Below, piece by piece: positions 10,903 to 24,304 of a DNA stretch of 64,000 nucleotides. A model generated the notes under the pieces. That model ran no database searches. It was given only the letters and a program-made list of their open reading frames with translations, and had not been told where the DNA came from. The stretch comes from Zonotrichia leucophrys gambelii (taxonomy: Eukaryota; Chordata; Aves; Passeriformes; Passerellidae). The stretch's first letter is position 1. The number at the start of each line of letters is the position of its first letter. The position numbers and the translations under genes were made by a program. Location of the stretch: contig NC_088172.1 of the NCBI RefSeq assembly GCF_028769735.1, positions 91,836,951 through 91,900,950 on the forward strand, written 5' to 3'.

Positions 10903-13900
10903 GCATTCCCATCCTCTCTGCCGTCCATCCCGTGGGGCACCAGGATCTCCCCAGCAGCCCCTGCAGCCTCCCAGCCCTGAGCACACACAGCAGAGCTGCA
11001 TTTCCCTCCTTCTCAGGGATGCCATCCTGGGTGACAGCAATGAATTCCAGCCCCTTCCCTGCCCTGCAAGGGTGCCAGTGTAACACAGGCTGGGGTCGAC
11101 TCTGACTTTTGTCACTTTTTCAGTATAACCCACGCTCGAGGGAGAGCATTTTTTGATGGATTGCACAGGCATTTCTCGTTTACCATTACCAATTTACCAT
11201 TTCTCCTCCTGTCCTGTTAACAGCTTGGTTTCAGAGAAAGCACAGTCAGTGCCCGTGGTAAGGGACTGCTGGAGCCCAGCTCCCCCCGCACTGTCAGCCT
11301 CTGCAGCTTTCCCAAACACAATCAACAACCTGGCCTAGGGCTTATCTACCCACTTCCAAAAGTCTTAATCTAACAACTAATGATGCATTAATCACTGTCA
11401 GACCACGATCTTTTGTTTCTGCTTCTCTGCAGGCATCTGTCAGGATCACAAAGGATTAATTATTGCACTAGCCTGGCTACAGAGGCTCAGCCCCTCTGCA
11501 GACACTCCTCGATGTTTTGTGATTCCTTCAGCAACCACTTCACCTGTCTTCCCCTCCTTCCTCACCACTCACATTTCTAGCCCTGGATATCTGCCCTCTC
11601 TTGCGTAAGCAGGGGTCCTTTTTCAACCTCACGAGCAGCACTAAAAGAAAGAATCACCGAAGGCCTTCCCTGCAGCATTGTCCCTGTTTGGGCATCCTGA
11701 TTTCCAATTAATTTAACTATGAAAGGTGCCTACTCTCTTCTTCATATCTACTTTTATGTGGTTCACCTCTAACCTTCCATCCACACAGCACTCTAGAGCA
11801 TGCAGTACTCAGGAGTAGGAAGAATCTGCTCAAAATTAAGTGACCTTCCTTGCAAGGCCCGAGGGATGGTGACCAAACTCCAGAGCAATCTCTGGGAGCC
11901 ATCCAGGCTCCACCTCAGCAGACAAAGCAGCTGCATCACTTCTGCAAAAGAGCCCTGACAGACTGAAATCACTTCTACATCCCAAGAGCCTGGGCCCAGC
12001 TGCGACACCCCCAGGAGATGCAGGGACATCAAGGGTTCATCCCCACATGGAAGCTCTGAGGGTTTATGGACGCTGGTGCAGCCAAAGAGCCTCTGGAGTG
12101 TGACAGAGTAAAGCTTGCACACACAGAGGCACAGCTGCTTCCAAAGGCAAAAGGAATTAATCTATTTTACACCTATGTAAAATATTTTTTTAATTATGGC
12201 TTTTCCTCAAATGCAAACTACCTCCATTGCCATGGGTGTTGGACCTGCATGTCCTGAGCCTTCTCTGCAGCAGCAGCAGCCAGGACAGTGCATCTGAGCA
12301 CCCTTCAGTGCTGAGCACTGCCTGAGGCAGCCTTTGCTCTCCCTTCCATGAGAGCTTCTGTGCATGATTCAGCAGCCACCTATGAAAAGCAATTCAGAAG
12401 GTGAATAAATTCACTATAACAGAGGGGAGGAACACAAGAGAGCATCTTTGAGTGCGTGGGGGAGGTTTCAGCAGGTGTTTGGATCACACAGATCTCTCCA
12501 TTTCTCAAACATATCCCAGGTGCTGGAGTTACTTCAGTTGGTTTCCTCTCTGTAGCAAAGGCCTGAGAAGCAAAAACAGACAAAACCAAGCAGGAAACAA
12601 AACCAAGTACTTGTATATGATGCAGTAGCTTCTTTCCAATAATCTTGGAATGTGTAGGCTTTACAGAAGGAATATAGTTGGCACATCAGCACGGCATCAT
12701 CCGGCTGCCAGTGACAGAACAGATGGTGGAAGTGTAACCTGCACAAGGGTACCTTTTCCTGTTGGGAGATTTAGCTTAGACCTCCTTCTCAGAGTTACAT
12801 CTAAAGCAGGAAGGTTTATTTCTCCCCAAACTGGAATCCTCTGAGAGTTACACTGCTGGAGATTTAAATGTTTTATTTATCCTGGGAAATTTCCTCCTGT
12901 AAAGAAACTCCAAAAGTTCCTGTAGCCCCAGCATTGCAATGGATCCCCATCTGCTGGAACGTTGCTGGAATCAAATATTGCTCCAGCCAGGGCTCTCTGG
13001 CCTGCTGTGCTGCTCAGGAACCTCTGAGAACACGGCTGAGTCTTCTTAGAGCCTCACTTCTCTCATATATCTCTGAATTTTACTGTACTCGAGTGGTTCC
13101 AGCTGCAGCTGACACTGCAGAAAGGACAGAGCCAGACCAACCCACACTTGTCCCTCCCCACCAGCAGGTCTATTTGTGGCCTGGGCAGTGCCAGAAATAA
13201 ACTGCTTTCCTTGGAGAGACCCACAGCCAAGTGCTGGGCTCTCCGCAGAGGGCACAGCAGCCTCCAAGAATCCCATTTTAGCTCTGGTTTCAAAGTGCTC
13301 ACCAAGGGGGTTTTAGAAGGCTGGAAGTGCCCCCAGGAGTCGTGGTGAGGTGGGAAAAAGAGGGAGGTAAAAATTAAATTTGTGTCCCCTCCTGATCTTT
13401 GGAAAGCAGCCCTTCAGGGTGTGCCAGCTCCCTCTCATCTCTTCTCTAGCTGGAAGATCCCAGCCTCACAAGTGCAGTGCTGAGTCTATTTTTAATGACT
13501 CATTAATGTTTGCACACAAATGCCAGATGCTTTCTTTTTAAATAAACAAACAAACAGCAACCTCAAACACCCTCTGAGAGATGGAACTTTTTTCCCCACA
13601 GGGAAGGCCACAAGTAGTTGCTTGTTCAGGACAGTGAAAGAAGGTTCCTCAAAATCCCACTTTATGAGCATTTCTCCTCCCTCCCTCAGCCCTTCCCCTG
13701 CCACACAGGTGGGGACTTTGGGGAGGGATGGAGGTTATTTCCTCCTGCAGCACTGAGGATGAGAGGATTTTGGAGCACAAGAGCTGAGCAGAGCTGATGG
13801 GCTCATTGGAAATTGATCCCTGTGGTTTCCTGCCAGTCCTCAACTTTGCTACACTTCCCATGTTCTTTATACCATGAAAATGGCACTGACACAGCAGAGA

Positions 13901-14745
13901 TAAATAGTGGGGGCAGAATGAGCAGATTGACAGAGCTTGGAGGCAAAAAACCTCAGATTCAAAACTGCAGGGAGGGTGATTCCAGTGAGAATTGGTCTCT
14001 GCTTGCTCCACAAGTTTTACTCCCATGTGCCAGCTGTCAGGTGAAGGCAGTGCCCACTGCTCCATGGACACACAGCATCCTTCTTGCAGGGATCTATTCA
14101 CACACACTGAACTAAACCCACAGCAGCAACGGCTATAAAATTTTAAATAAAGAAAAGGGAAATGTATATTCCTTTTATGTCCTGTGCAAAGGCACTGGCT
14201 ACTGAAGGCAAGAGGGATTCAGGTGAGCGCTCCACAAGATGTGACTGGAATATGTTCCCTCTGAAGTGCTGTAATCAGAGCAGTAATGTATTCCCTTTTT
14301 TCCCCCCTAAGACTGGGAAAGCACATTTTAGTGCCTGCCACAAGGCTGTCAGGATCAGCATTTCAAGTAGCAATTCAGCCTTTATCAACATTCAACAGCA
14401 TTGTAAGTCAGGAATAATTAATGTTACATTAACATAGAGTTATCAGGAAAGGTAAGGCTGTAAGTATTCAACATCAGATCCATTTAGTGTTTCCTGCAAT
14501 AATGCCATCAGCAGGGAGTATTTACCATAAATGTTGGCTTCAGGGGGATGTTCCAGGGAAGGCAGGAGCAGTTCAGGTATGCCACCCCTGTGTCTGCCAC
14601 CTCCCAGCTCTTCACAGCTCTTCAGTGCACTCCTCGGAGCATCACCCTGCAAAGATGATTCATGTGTCAAAGCAAAAAGAAATATTGCTGTAAAAACCAC
14701 AAACACTTTGCTATGATATCTCCAAGATGAATATAAGGCTAAACT

Positions 14746-14746
<1 letters not shown>
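10903..14746. other. Intergenic, no gene seen
   Basis: About 3.8 kb with short frames only, none with a recognisable motif. I saw no named repeat by eye. Confidence 0.55.
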
Positions 14747-14793
<47 letters not shown>

Positions 14794-14802
14794 CAGACAG
14801 AT
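14747..14802 (+). repeat. GATA tetranucleotide microsatellite
   Basis: About a dozen uninterrupted GATA units followed by three GACA units. A perfect tetranucleotide repeat of this length is likely to be polymorphic. Confidence 0.95.
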
Positions 14803-15536
14803 CATACAGACAGTCCATAGAGAAATGACAGATGAGAGCCATGGAATGATAGATACAGAGCTGTATTTTTGTATTTATGCAGACATTTATACGTGAAAGG
14901 ATACATAAAATCATATTCATAAATCCACCCACTACATATGGAAATACATTGTGGCTCTTACAGAAACTGTTTCTTGACTTTTAGTGGTTACATCACAGAG
15001 TGTACTGTGCCTAACCCCAACAATATACATACATACATATGTATATATAAATACATAAATTGATATAAATCCAGTCCAAGATTTTTTTTCTCATAACAGA
15101 GGAAGACAGCTAATTGCCTTAACATGTGGAAAAAGGAAAAGTCAAGAAGCCTGATTCCTGCATTTCTGTTCCCTCCATCACCAGGGCTATTCCAGTACAG
15201 CCAAAAGGAGAGGGAGCCTGAAGGAGGGGTTTGGCTGAGGAGGGTTGCACTAAATGTTTAGTGGGATTTTCAAACATGCCAAAGCTGCTGCCCTTCATTG
15301 ACCAGGAGCAAGGTGGCCAGGCTTGCTGGAAAGTCTCTTTACTTTTAAGGCTCATTTGTAACAGCATGGGAGATGTGACAGAGTGCCTAGAGTCAGAATC
15401 CCACTGAATTTCAGTGGAACTGGACCTGGATCCAGGAAGCTCCAGCAAGCCCCTCCATCACCAAGCACTCCCTGTGCACCTGTCTGTCCTGGGCTCTGTC
15501 CTTGCCCCAGCCTGGCTGGTCCCACGGAGCTCACTG
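14803..15536. other. Intergenic, no gene seen
   Basis: Non-coding. It includes a short AT-rich patch of TACA/TATA near 15,020-15,065. Confidence 0.6.
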
Positions 15537-15835
15537 AACCACAGAGGCACAGAATGGTTTGGGTTGAAGGGACATTAAAGCTCACCCAGTTCCAACCCCC
15601 TCCCAAGGCAGGGACAGCTCCCACTCAGCCAGGTTTCTCAGAGCCCCATTCCATGTGGCCTTGAACAGCTCCAGGGATGGGGCATCCACAGCTTCTCTGG
15701 GCAATCACAGCATCTCACCGCCCTCTGAGTAAGGCATTTCTCCCTGATATCTGACCTAACCCTGCCCTCTGCCAGTCCAAAGCCCTTCTCTCCTACCACC
15801 CCTGTCAAAAGTCCCCTCCAGCTCCTTGCCCAGCT
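15537..15835 (-). mobile_element. CR1 LINE 3' fragment
   Basis: The 3' untranslated end of a CR1 element reads right to left. The left edge has the terminal CACAGAATGGTTTGGGTTG signature, followed by the familiar TTCCAACCCCC and GGGATGGGGCATCCACA blocks. It lacks any reverse transcriptase coding. It belongs to a different CR1 subfamily from the 2.5-4.4 kb copy. Confidence 0.9.
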
Positions 15836-15972
15836 GCCACGCACAGGGGTACAAAGAGCAGGGAACAAGGAATCTGGAACCAACCTTTGCCCTGCAAGAT
15901 AAGCCCCAAAACCCAGATCCTGCACCATCAGTCACAGAGCTGGTGTCAGCAGCATCAGGGGAGGAGGTGAGG

Positions 15973-16317
15973 TGTCATAGGAAGGAGACCAGGACACCAA
16001 ATGGTTCATCACAAGTCCAATTTATTGAAGAAAATATCAAACACTTATACTGCAAATAATAAGCTTATGAATATTCTGTAAGCCAAGCAATCTATTGGTT
16101 AAACTATATCATGAACTCTTCCTCATTCCTTAGGGGTTACATCTCTCTTTTCTCATGTCTCTTTCACTGTTTGTTATTATACTACAGCTAGGCCCAAGGA
16201 CACTGCTATCTGTGCAGGTGCAGGACTTGGAATTAGCCACGGCTTTGTACTTTTCCAGTCTTTAGCCAACCAAATTCCCAACAGTGAGGGATCAACACTG
16301 ACTCAGGAGAGAAGACA
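15973..16317 (-). mobile_element. Probable solo LTR of an endogenous retrovirus
   Basis: On the minus strand the element would start TGTC near 16,317 and end GACA near 15,973. It contains a CCAAT box, an AT-rich TATA-like region and an AATAAA signal (minus strand, near 16,023) ahead of a short U5-like end. No retroviral protein lies next to it. The limits are estimated from the TG...CA convention, and no target-site duplication was found. It almost abuts the next LTR. Confidence 0.6.
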
Positions 16318-16320
16318 CTG

Positions 16321-16708
16321 TGATGGTGTTCGCAGGGGTCCCTGGATGAGGGAAGAGATGAGAATGTTGACTCCATGTTCAGAAGGCTTGATTTGTTATT
16401 TCTATATATATTTTATATTAAAACTATACTAAAAGAATAGAAGAAAGGATTTAATCAGAAGGCTGGCTAAGAATAGAAAAAGAAAGAATAATAACAAAGG
16501 TTTGTGATTGACCGAGACAGTCCGGACAGCTGGACTGTGATTGGCCATTAATTACAAACAACCACATGAGACCAATCACAGATGCACCTGTTGCATTCCA
16601 CAGCAGCAGATAACAATTGTTTACATTTTGTTCCTGAGGTCTCTCAGCTTCTCAGGAGAAAAAATCCTAAGAAAAAGATTTTTCATAAAACATGTCTGTG
16701 AAAAGACA
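16321..16708 (-). mobile_element. Solo LTR, family A copy 1
   Basis: This copy is clearly related to the elements at 25,401-25,764 and 41,517-41,896, but inverted. Shared blocks, read on the minus strand, include the cacagacat start region, a CTCCTGAGAAGCTGAGAG-like block, AAAATGTAAACAAT, TGCTGCTGTGGAATG, GGCCAATCACAG, CTTCTGAT...TTTTAGTATAG and a TCTTCCCTCATCC-type end. A TG...CA-type boundary is visible. There is no internal retroviral sequence, so it is a solo LTR. The pattern matches an LTR family abundant in songbird genomes (recognised from general knowledge, not a search). Confidence 0.85.
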
Positions 16709-19700
16709 CCTCTAACTAAAAGACTTAAGCAGTGCTGAGGGTATCTGCTATAGTATGCTTGCTATGTGTGGGGTTTCAAATGCATCAAACACATCTTGAA
16801 TAAACACCAGATCATTCTTTAAAACAGAGAAGAGCTTTTCCTATGAGTAAAATAATGTTAACAGTCTGCTGCTTAGAATTATGTCTAGATAGGCACAACA
16901 CAGAGCCTCTTTCTGGCGCCTGTAAAGGAGTTTGATGGCCTCAGAGACATTTCTGTGTGAGATTGTCTCCTCAGGGCAGGGATGGGATCAAGGCAAGCCA
17001 GCCTGTTGCAGTTTAGGATGCCACATTCTGACCGAATCCCAGTCCCACAAGTTCTTAGTCAGTGCCATGCTTGTTTGACTGTGTACAGACCAAATGCTAT
17101 AGGAAAATGTAAATATTTTTATGGCCTGGCTTGCTTAAAAGCCCGTGTTAATGGGAAAGGAATGCTGTGCACACACAGAGCAGAACAAATGTAATGAAAG
17201 CCAGAACCCAGAGGCATTCTGTAACCCAGGGATGGAGTGCTTTGCATTGCTGAAGGACGGTGGGCATTTGGTTCCTCACAAAGACAGCCTGAAAGTCGAG
17301 ATAACACAATTAATAATGAACTCCCCAACACAAAGCACCATCACATCACCATGACCTCACTCTCCTCACAGACAGAGTACAGAGCTCTTCCCTCATCTCC
17401 TCTTGCTTCTGAGAAATGGGCCAAGTGCCCATTTGCTCTCTCTGCACTGCTGCACCGTTGTGGTGGTGACAGAGCTGGGCTCCTCTGGAGTGAGCAGGGT
17501 GAGGACAAGGGCAGTAACAACCAAAATAACTCCTTTAGTGGAATAAGGCCAATAAAAGTCCTGAGCTGAGACTGTGACCAGTGAGAGTTTCCAGGAGCTG
17601 CAGGTTACCCCTCTCCCAGCACCACTCCTAACAAAGACCTTTCCCCTGGGCAGTGCAGCCCCAGCTGGGAGACACCAAGGTGGCAGAGGAGTCACTGCTC
17701 GCTCTCAGCACAGTAAGGTCTTGCATCTCCCCAGCAGCAGGATCACAGGCAGGCAGCGCCAGCTGCTGATAAACACCCAGGGCAGCCCAGAGCTGCCTCA
17801 CCCTGCTCTGGTTTTAAATGTGATTTTCACATCAGCTCTGAAAGTTGGAACTCAATCACAGCTTTGTGCTGCACCCCCTTGTCTTCTGAGGTGTTCCCAC
17901 CACAGCTGGGACAGCCTCTGGCACGGGGAATCACCCATCCCACCCCCATGGAACATCCAGGGCACTGCACACTGGGATGCAGCTCCAGTGAGGCCAAGAA
18001 AGCAACACCAGGCATGCAAAGCTTTGGAAGAGAGCCCAGATACAACACCAAATAAGAGGTAGGAGAGGTGAGCCCTGCACAAAGCTTGGCAGGATCCTAA
18101 TACACTTAATTTCTTTAGATACATTTATTTAATTATATCTTTTCATATCATCAGTGCTTACAAAGTTCAAGTTTAACCTGGGGGAAAAAGGAAAGACTTA
18201 GGAGGATGGATTAAAGCCCATCTAAAATATTAAAGCCATTTTCACAGCTAAACATTAAAAGTTCTTCAAACTCAAATTTCAAACTATTTCCCTCAAATAT
18301 AAATACTACAATTATGTTAAATGTAAGGTTGTTTCTCCCTTGGTCTTGCCTGCATCCTTGAAAAAAAGAAAGAATCAAGTAGACAGAATTTAGGTGGGCC
18401 AAGATGAAAGCACAAAAATCTTGAGGTCTGTGACAGCTTAATTTAAATTGCAGAGTGCAGGGTCTCTGGCCACAGAGTGACAGCAGCCCAGCTGCTTTCT
18501 CAGCACCTCCAGCTTTCGGTGCACAAACACCACTGGGGGAGATCCTCAGGACATTTTCCCTTTGCCTCTGGGTCTCACAGTGATTCGTTGCTCCCTGACA
18601 AACAGCCCCATCCTTCAAAGCTGGGAGCCAGCCCCTGCCACCCTGCAGGTGCCCTGCTGCCTCCTGCCCTGCTCCCACCCTGCTGCCCTGCCCGGGGCAG
18701 CCTCTGCTCACCCAGCAGGGATCTCAGTATCTGCTGCCTCCTGAGTGTTCCTGTGCCTCTGGATTCAGGAAGGCTTCCAAGAGCTGAATGCAGCTGCAGC
18801 CCAGCAAGCTGCCAGGCTCAGGGTCCTGTTGGTGTTCAGCTGGGGGCTCCTCCTTTGGCACCTTCTCTTGCCCTTTGTGGCCTCAGTTGCAGCCACATGA
18901 GAACAATGTGCCCTGTGTGCACCTTCCCCACCTGGTGCACAGGCTTGTAAAACACTTTTAATTTGTGATTTACAGGGGCTCTGTTTTGGGCTGAAATGGT
19001 TCCCCCGAGGAGCTGACCAAGGCTGGAGTGGCTGGAGGTGTTTATGGAGGGCAAGGTGGGAGCTGACAGGGGGATGAAGGCTCTCAGCTCTCTGGCAGCT
19101 CCAGCACCTGGCACTGCAGCCTCTAAGAAGTGGTAACAGAAAAAAAAAAGGAATGGTGATTCCTGCCTGAGCTGGCATTAGCCCCAGCAAAGCATCCCCA
19201 CTTCCAGAAGTGACATTTTTGGAGGATAAGAAATATTTAGACTTGGTCAAAAGCAAAAGCAACGTAAAGCCAATGCAGCATTTGAGCCAATTCTATTTGT
19301 GACCTTTACTTCCCCCAAAAATTCCAAAACATACTACTAGAAACACAGAAGGAGTAAACAATGCCATCTTAATTAAACTGAATCATATGGAAAAACAGCA
19401 CCTAATGATTGTATCATAGAAATATATTCTAAAGTAGAATTCTTATCAAAAATAACAAGTAATGTTGAAGCATTAGGCAGTCCAGTTTGTTATCATTGTA
19501 GGTCTTTAAATTCCAAGTGCTCAAGTAACTACATTAGACAAAGTATCTAAAGTCCAGCTCCTTACTCAACATTAATAAAGTTCCAATTGGAAAAGATAAT
19601 ATAAACTTCCTGTGCTAGAAAAGGCTACTGCAGGCAATTAAAGCAGCAGGGGAAGGGCAGTACTGTACTCTGAGCAGCAGCTGCAGTGTTCAAGTCTCCT

Positions 19701-20508
19701 TCACAGCAGCACATGTTCTGAAAGGGAAGGCTGCTGTGCCTTGATTTTATAGACATATATTACAAGATGATGTAATCCCGACTTCAAGTGCTGACAAAAC
19801 ACACTTCAGGATTCTTTAAGGACTTCTTGCTACAGTGCAAGCATGGGGAAACGTTTGATCTCTCCAGACAGCTTAGCTGAGATGATTTCCTAGCAGGCTG
19901 AAGGAATGTAAAAGGGTTTTTTCCCATGCAGAAACACCTGCTAGTAGCAACTCCAGGATCCCAAGGAGGATCCCCGGTTTGAGCTGCTTTGTACCAGATT
20001 CCATCAGGGCAATCCCCAAGCAGCAGCAGCAGTGGCCCAACCCTGCCCTGCTCCAGGGGGCACAGACAAGGTGCTGAGCCTGCTCTGCCTCTGGGAGAGG
20101 CCCCAAACACCTCCTGGGCTGCTGCTGTCATTGGGACAGCCCAGGGATTGTGATCCCTCTGTGCATGCAGCCAACACCTCCTCCCTCTGCTTCCTGGAAA
20201 AGCTGCATTTCTCAGCTGCACCTCTCCCTGCACTGATGGAAGGCTGCTCAGGGAAGAAGAAACTCATCCAACTGGTGCCCATATCCTCTGAGTTCTGAGG
20301 CTGGAAAGGATTTTGGGTGGAAGCTGTGATTCCAAACATGAAATTGCATCAGACAGGGCATTCTCAGCGCTGCAGATGTACTTTGGCTCACCAAAGGTGT
20401 ACAAAGAGACTCCAGAAATAGCTTGGAGGGCTCATGTAGCCTTTTTTTTTTCTTTTTCTTTAGTTCAGCCATTTTATCTGTCTCTCACATGAACCTTCTG
20501 AAGCAACA
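16709..20508. other. Intergenic, no gene seen
   Basis: 3.8 kb with several frames of 90-166 codons on both strands, all lacking recognisable domains and coinciding with GC-richer patches. No supported exon. Confidence 0.5.
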
Positions 20509-20602
20509 TTTATTTTATTTTATTTTATTTTATTTTATTTTATTTTATTTTATTTTATTTTATTTTTTTGTTTTATTTATCTTATTTTCTATTTTATTTT
20601 CC
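20509..20602 (+). repeat. TTTTA pentanucleotide microsatellite
   Basis: About twelve tandem TATTT units, degenerating at the right end into mixed T-rich sequence. Confidence 0.95.
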
Positions 20603-21166
20603 TGATACCAGTTCCTGGAAACCACAAAGGGTGAGGGAGTTCACAGCTTTTAAAAAAAATAAAAAACATTTATTTTGGCATTTTGATTACCAATACTGCC
20701 ACTGCATTCCATGTGCAAAAAACATGGTTTTGAGAATGTGAAGGCTTTTAAATAAAACATTATGGCTCAGCAGACTTATATTTTCTAGCTACACTTGAAA
20801 AAACCCATGCAACCTTATTCCTCTGAAAATTATGGTAACACATTTATTTTGGCATTTATTCTCCTCCTGCTTCTCTCTGCTCCACACCCAAATGTCAACA
20901 TTAGAATTTACAACCTTTGCAAAACAGGTGTTTCCCAGTGTTTTACTGCTTTCTTAAATGAGCTTTTAAACCATGCACTGGCCATAGCCTAAATACACCT
21001 TGATGGCTTTACAAAAGGATAGGGAAAAAACTTTCTTTCTCTCATCTCTACATACACATTTTTGCCTAAAACCAGCCAACAGCTTGAACAAGAAATGATG
21101 GCACATGAAATGATGAAAATAAGTGAAGTTTGCATCAATTAAGCTTTGGATCACAGAGAGGGAAAG

Positions 21167-21170
<4 letters not shown>
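20603..21170. other. Intergenic, no gene seen
   Basis: AT-rich spacer between two microsatellites, without supported features. Confidence 0.6.
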
Positions 21171-21208
<38 letters not shown>

Positions 21209-21235
21209 TGTGGCTGTGTCTGTGTGTCTCTGTGT

Positions 21236-21270
<35 letters not shown>

Positions 21271-21274
21271 TGTG
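21171..21274 (+). repeat. TG dinucleotide microsatellite, interrupted
   Basis: Two blocks of tandem TG separated by TCTG/GCTG variants. Apparent Cys/Val-rich or His/Thr-rich proteins crossing it are artefacts of the repeat. Alternating purine-pyrimidine tracts of this type can form Z-DNA. Confidence 0.95.
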
Positions 21275-24026
21275 CACAGGCAGTGTTACAGGGAACAATT
21301 TCATTGCAGAAGCAAAGTGGCACCCAGAGGTGTCTGAGGCAGGGTCACCTGGACAAACACTATTTGCCCTCCCTGTACATTTACTCTACAGTAGAGCTTT
21401 ACATCCCAAACTATGTGCCATTTCCCCCAAACCAGATCATTCAGTGCTCAGCAGGGGTGTCACCTACTGAATAAAATGTTATCCAACATTTGATCCTCCT
21501 CACTGTCTGCTGGCTGGTGCCTGGCACACAGTTCATGGTCCCAGCACTTGGAGCACAGAACCATTCGGTGCCCATCATAAGGATTCTGGCTGCTTCCAAA
21601 CCCCAATGGCTGTGAGCATGGAACTCCTCAGTGATCCAGAGGAATGGAGGTGCTTCTTCTTTAGGAGCTGTGCAACTGACCACAGAGATGGCCACAAGAG
21701 CCTTTTTATTTCAGTGCCCAATTTGGGATTTTCTGAGGCTGACCCTTCGGAGGTAACACCAGCCAGTGCCTGCAGCCTGCCTCAGCAGGGAGGGATGGCT
21801 CAGCCATGCCTGTGCCTGCTGCTCCTGGGATGCTGCTCCCTCTCAGGAGCTCCCTCCCCATGGCCCTGCATGCTCACCTCAGCCTGGGCTCCATCCAACT
21901 GCCTGCCTGCCCTCCCAGCAGCTTCCAGCCCTGTCAGCACAGCACAGCACAGGGAGGAGGGACAGAGGGCTGCACTTGCACTCCAGGCTCTGCCTCGGCT
22001 GCCACTTTATTAATGGATGAAATTTGGAATGATAATCCCAACCCACAAAGCCATTGCTCTGGGGTCAATTAGCTCTGCAGCTGCCTTGACCTGGATGCCC
22101 CACAGCTTGGAAAACATTTTCCTGCCCCTGCCGGGGATTTCCTGGGAGCAGGAGAATAAGCTCCTTTGCCCTCAGATTTGACTTCAGCTGAAATGGATTG
22201 CCTTTAGAGAGCCCTGGAAGAGCTGGCTCATCTCCAAACACTACTGAAATCAGGAGTCCCACTCCTTATTCCCATGAATTTTGAGTCATGCCGCAACATG
22301 GCCCTTCATTTACCCTTGCCATAACACCCAATTCCTCACTGAGGCCTTTCAGGTGGGGATTCAGCTGGGACAGAGCAGGCTGTGCTGCTCCTGGGCTGGC
22401 AGGGAACAGCATTCCCTGGACATTAACATGATGGACGTGCCGGCACGGGGAAACGTATGGCACCAATTAAGGCAGTATCAACAATTATGCAGAACACAGT
22501 TGAGTGGATTAATTTGTTGCCTGCAGTAAAGGCTGCCAGCACAGGCTGGCTGTCAAGAGACACCCTTTCATCCTGCCTGCTGCCTGGTGCCAAGTGTTAT
22601 GAAGCCCATGAGCACTAAGGAGGATCGCTGGGTTTCTTTTTCCACCAGCACTCCTGGAGCAAGGAGGGCACAACCAATTAATGTCTCTACATGCTGACTT
22701 CTTTCTTCTTTGTAAGGGAAAAAAACAAAAACAAAACCACACTTTAAAAGCAGTCTCCAAATGACCATTATTCACGAAAGACTAAAGTAGGAACTACAAA
22801 GTAACTGGGAAAGGATAGTTCCTTTCTTGCTCAGAAAGGTTTTGTTTTGCTGAGGGGCTGACCTGATAACTCATTTGTCAAACACACTTTTCCCTGGTTC
22901 TCTAAGCAAAGCGATGAAAAATGGTTAAATCATCTGTCTGACTTTTTTCCAACTTGCTATTTTTACACTGACCAGAAGGATACTGACACCCTCTCTGTCT
23001 CTTTCTTCCCACCTGTTCTTTGCCAAGGAAGATGCAAGATTACCTCCAGCAAGTTGTGACTAAGTTCTCCTGCCTTGCCAAACACTGTAAGAACAAGCAG
23101 CTGATTTTCCCTAAAAACCTTATGTTTGCAACATGCTACGTAGGTCTGTGGCTGTCAGAGAATTAAACAGCAAAGAAAAACCTAGGACTTGTAAATAATC
23201 AGTTACTGCACTAAAAACCAGCAGCATTTGAATTCATGCTAAAGCTTTGTACCAGCTGTGCTTTGTCCCAAAATCCAATTTAAAATAAAAACAACTGCTT
23301 ATGCTTGTTCCTACAATATGAAGGATATTCAGCTATTCTCCATAAATTCTGCTGTTGCTTCCAGTGCAGCTGCTCCCACATCAGGCTTCCATTTGTCCAT
23401 ATTTAGCCTTGTTAAACTGCAGCATGCCTACCTGAAATATAAATTACCTTGAGGCTTGGAGTGATGCCATCCCAAGGAAGGAAACTATTCCTAACACTGC
23501 ACTCCTTAATTTAATGCAAGCAGAAGTCCCCTGCCCACTTACAACACAGCACACACTGATGACAGTTGTTGATGGAGAAATTCAGTTTTAATCCAACATT
23601 CCCAGTAAACACATTGTTCTCGGAGCAGCAGAGCCATGAAATCTGTTCTTTTTCAGAGGGTTTATATCCTGTGTGCCTCAGTCCCCAAGACATTTACAGC
23701 ATATTTGCACCTTGGCAATATTCCCACCACAAAACCTTCCAGATCCTTCCTATTATCTACTTCCAACACCTCCACTGAACTCTAATGTATTACTGGGTGT
23801 TTTGCCCCATTTTTCTAACTCAGTGTTCATTTTTCTTCATTTCAAGTGTTGTGTGTCCAGGGTTGTTTTCTTCAGGGACTTGCACAGCTCCAACATTGTC
23901 CAAACAATAAAAGATAATATCTCAAAAAGACACTTCCTGAAAACTTATTTCTGCAGCCAGTAATCCTCTGCCTGCTACCAGGCACATCATCATGCTTGGA
24001 AATTCCAGTCCGGATCTGTGCAGGAT
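21275..24026. other. Intergenic, no gene seen
   Basis: No gene supported. Only short frames without domains. Confidence 0.5.
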
Positions 24027-24304
24027 GAGGAGAGGAGAGGAGAGGAGAGGAGAGGAGAGGAGAGGAGAGGAGAGGAGAGGAGAGGGGGAGAGGAGAGGAG
24101 AGGAGAGGAGAGAGAGAGAGGAGAGGAGAGGAGAGGAGAGGAGAGGAGAGGAGAGGAGAGGAGAGGAGAGGAGAGGAGAGGAGAGGAGAGGAGGAGAGGA
24201 GAGGAGAGGAGAGGAGAGGAGAGGAGAGGAGAGGAGAGGAGAGAGAGGAGAGAGAGGAGAGGAGAGGAGAGGAGAGGAGAGGAGAGGAGAGGAGAGGAGA
24301 GGAA
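24027..24304 (+). repeat. Second GGAGA polypurine array
   Basis: About 280 bases of tandem GGAGA with a few GAGA and GGGG interruptions, purine-rich on the plus strand as in the array at 5.0-5.5 kb but without the GAGAA section. Long frames on both strands here are artefacts. Confidence 0.97.

Noticed and set aside
10406..11172. Overlapping 220-253 codon frames on both strands
   Set aside because: Both cross the 22-24 base minisatellite. Open frames in both directions over the same repeat show that the unit lacks stops, not that it codes.
21123..21474. Cys/Val-rich and His/Thr-rich frames
   Set aside because: They are products of the TG/CA microsatellite.
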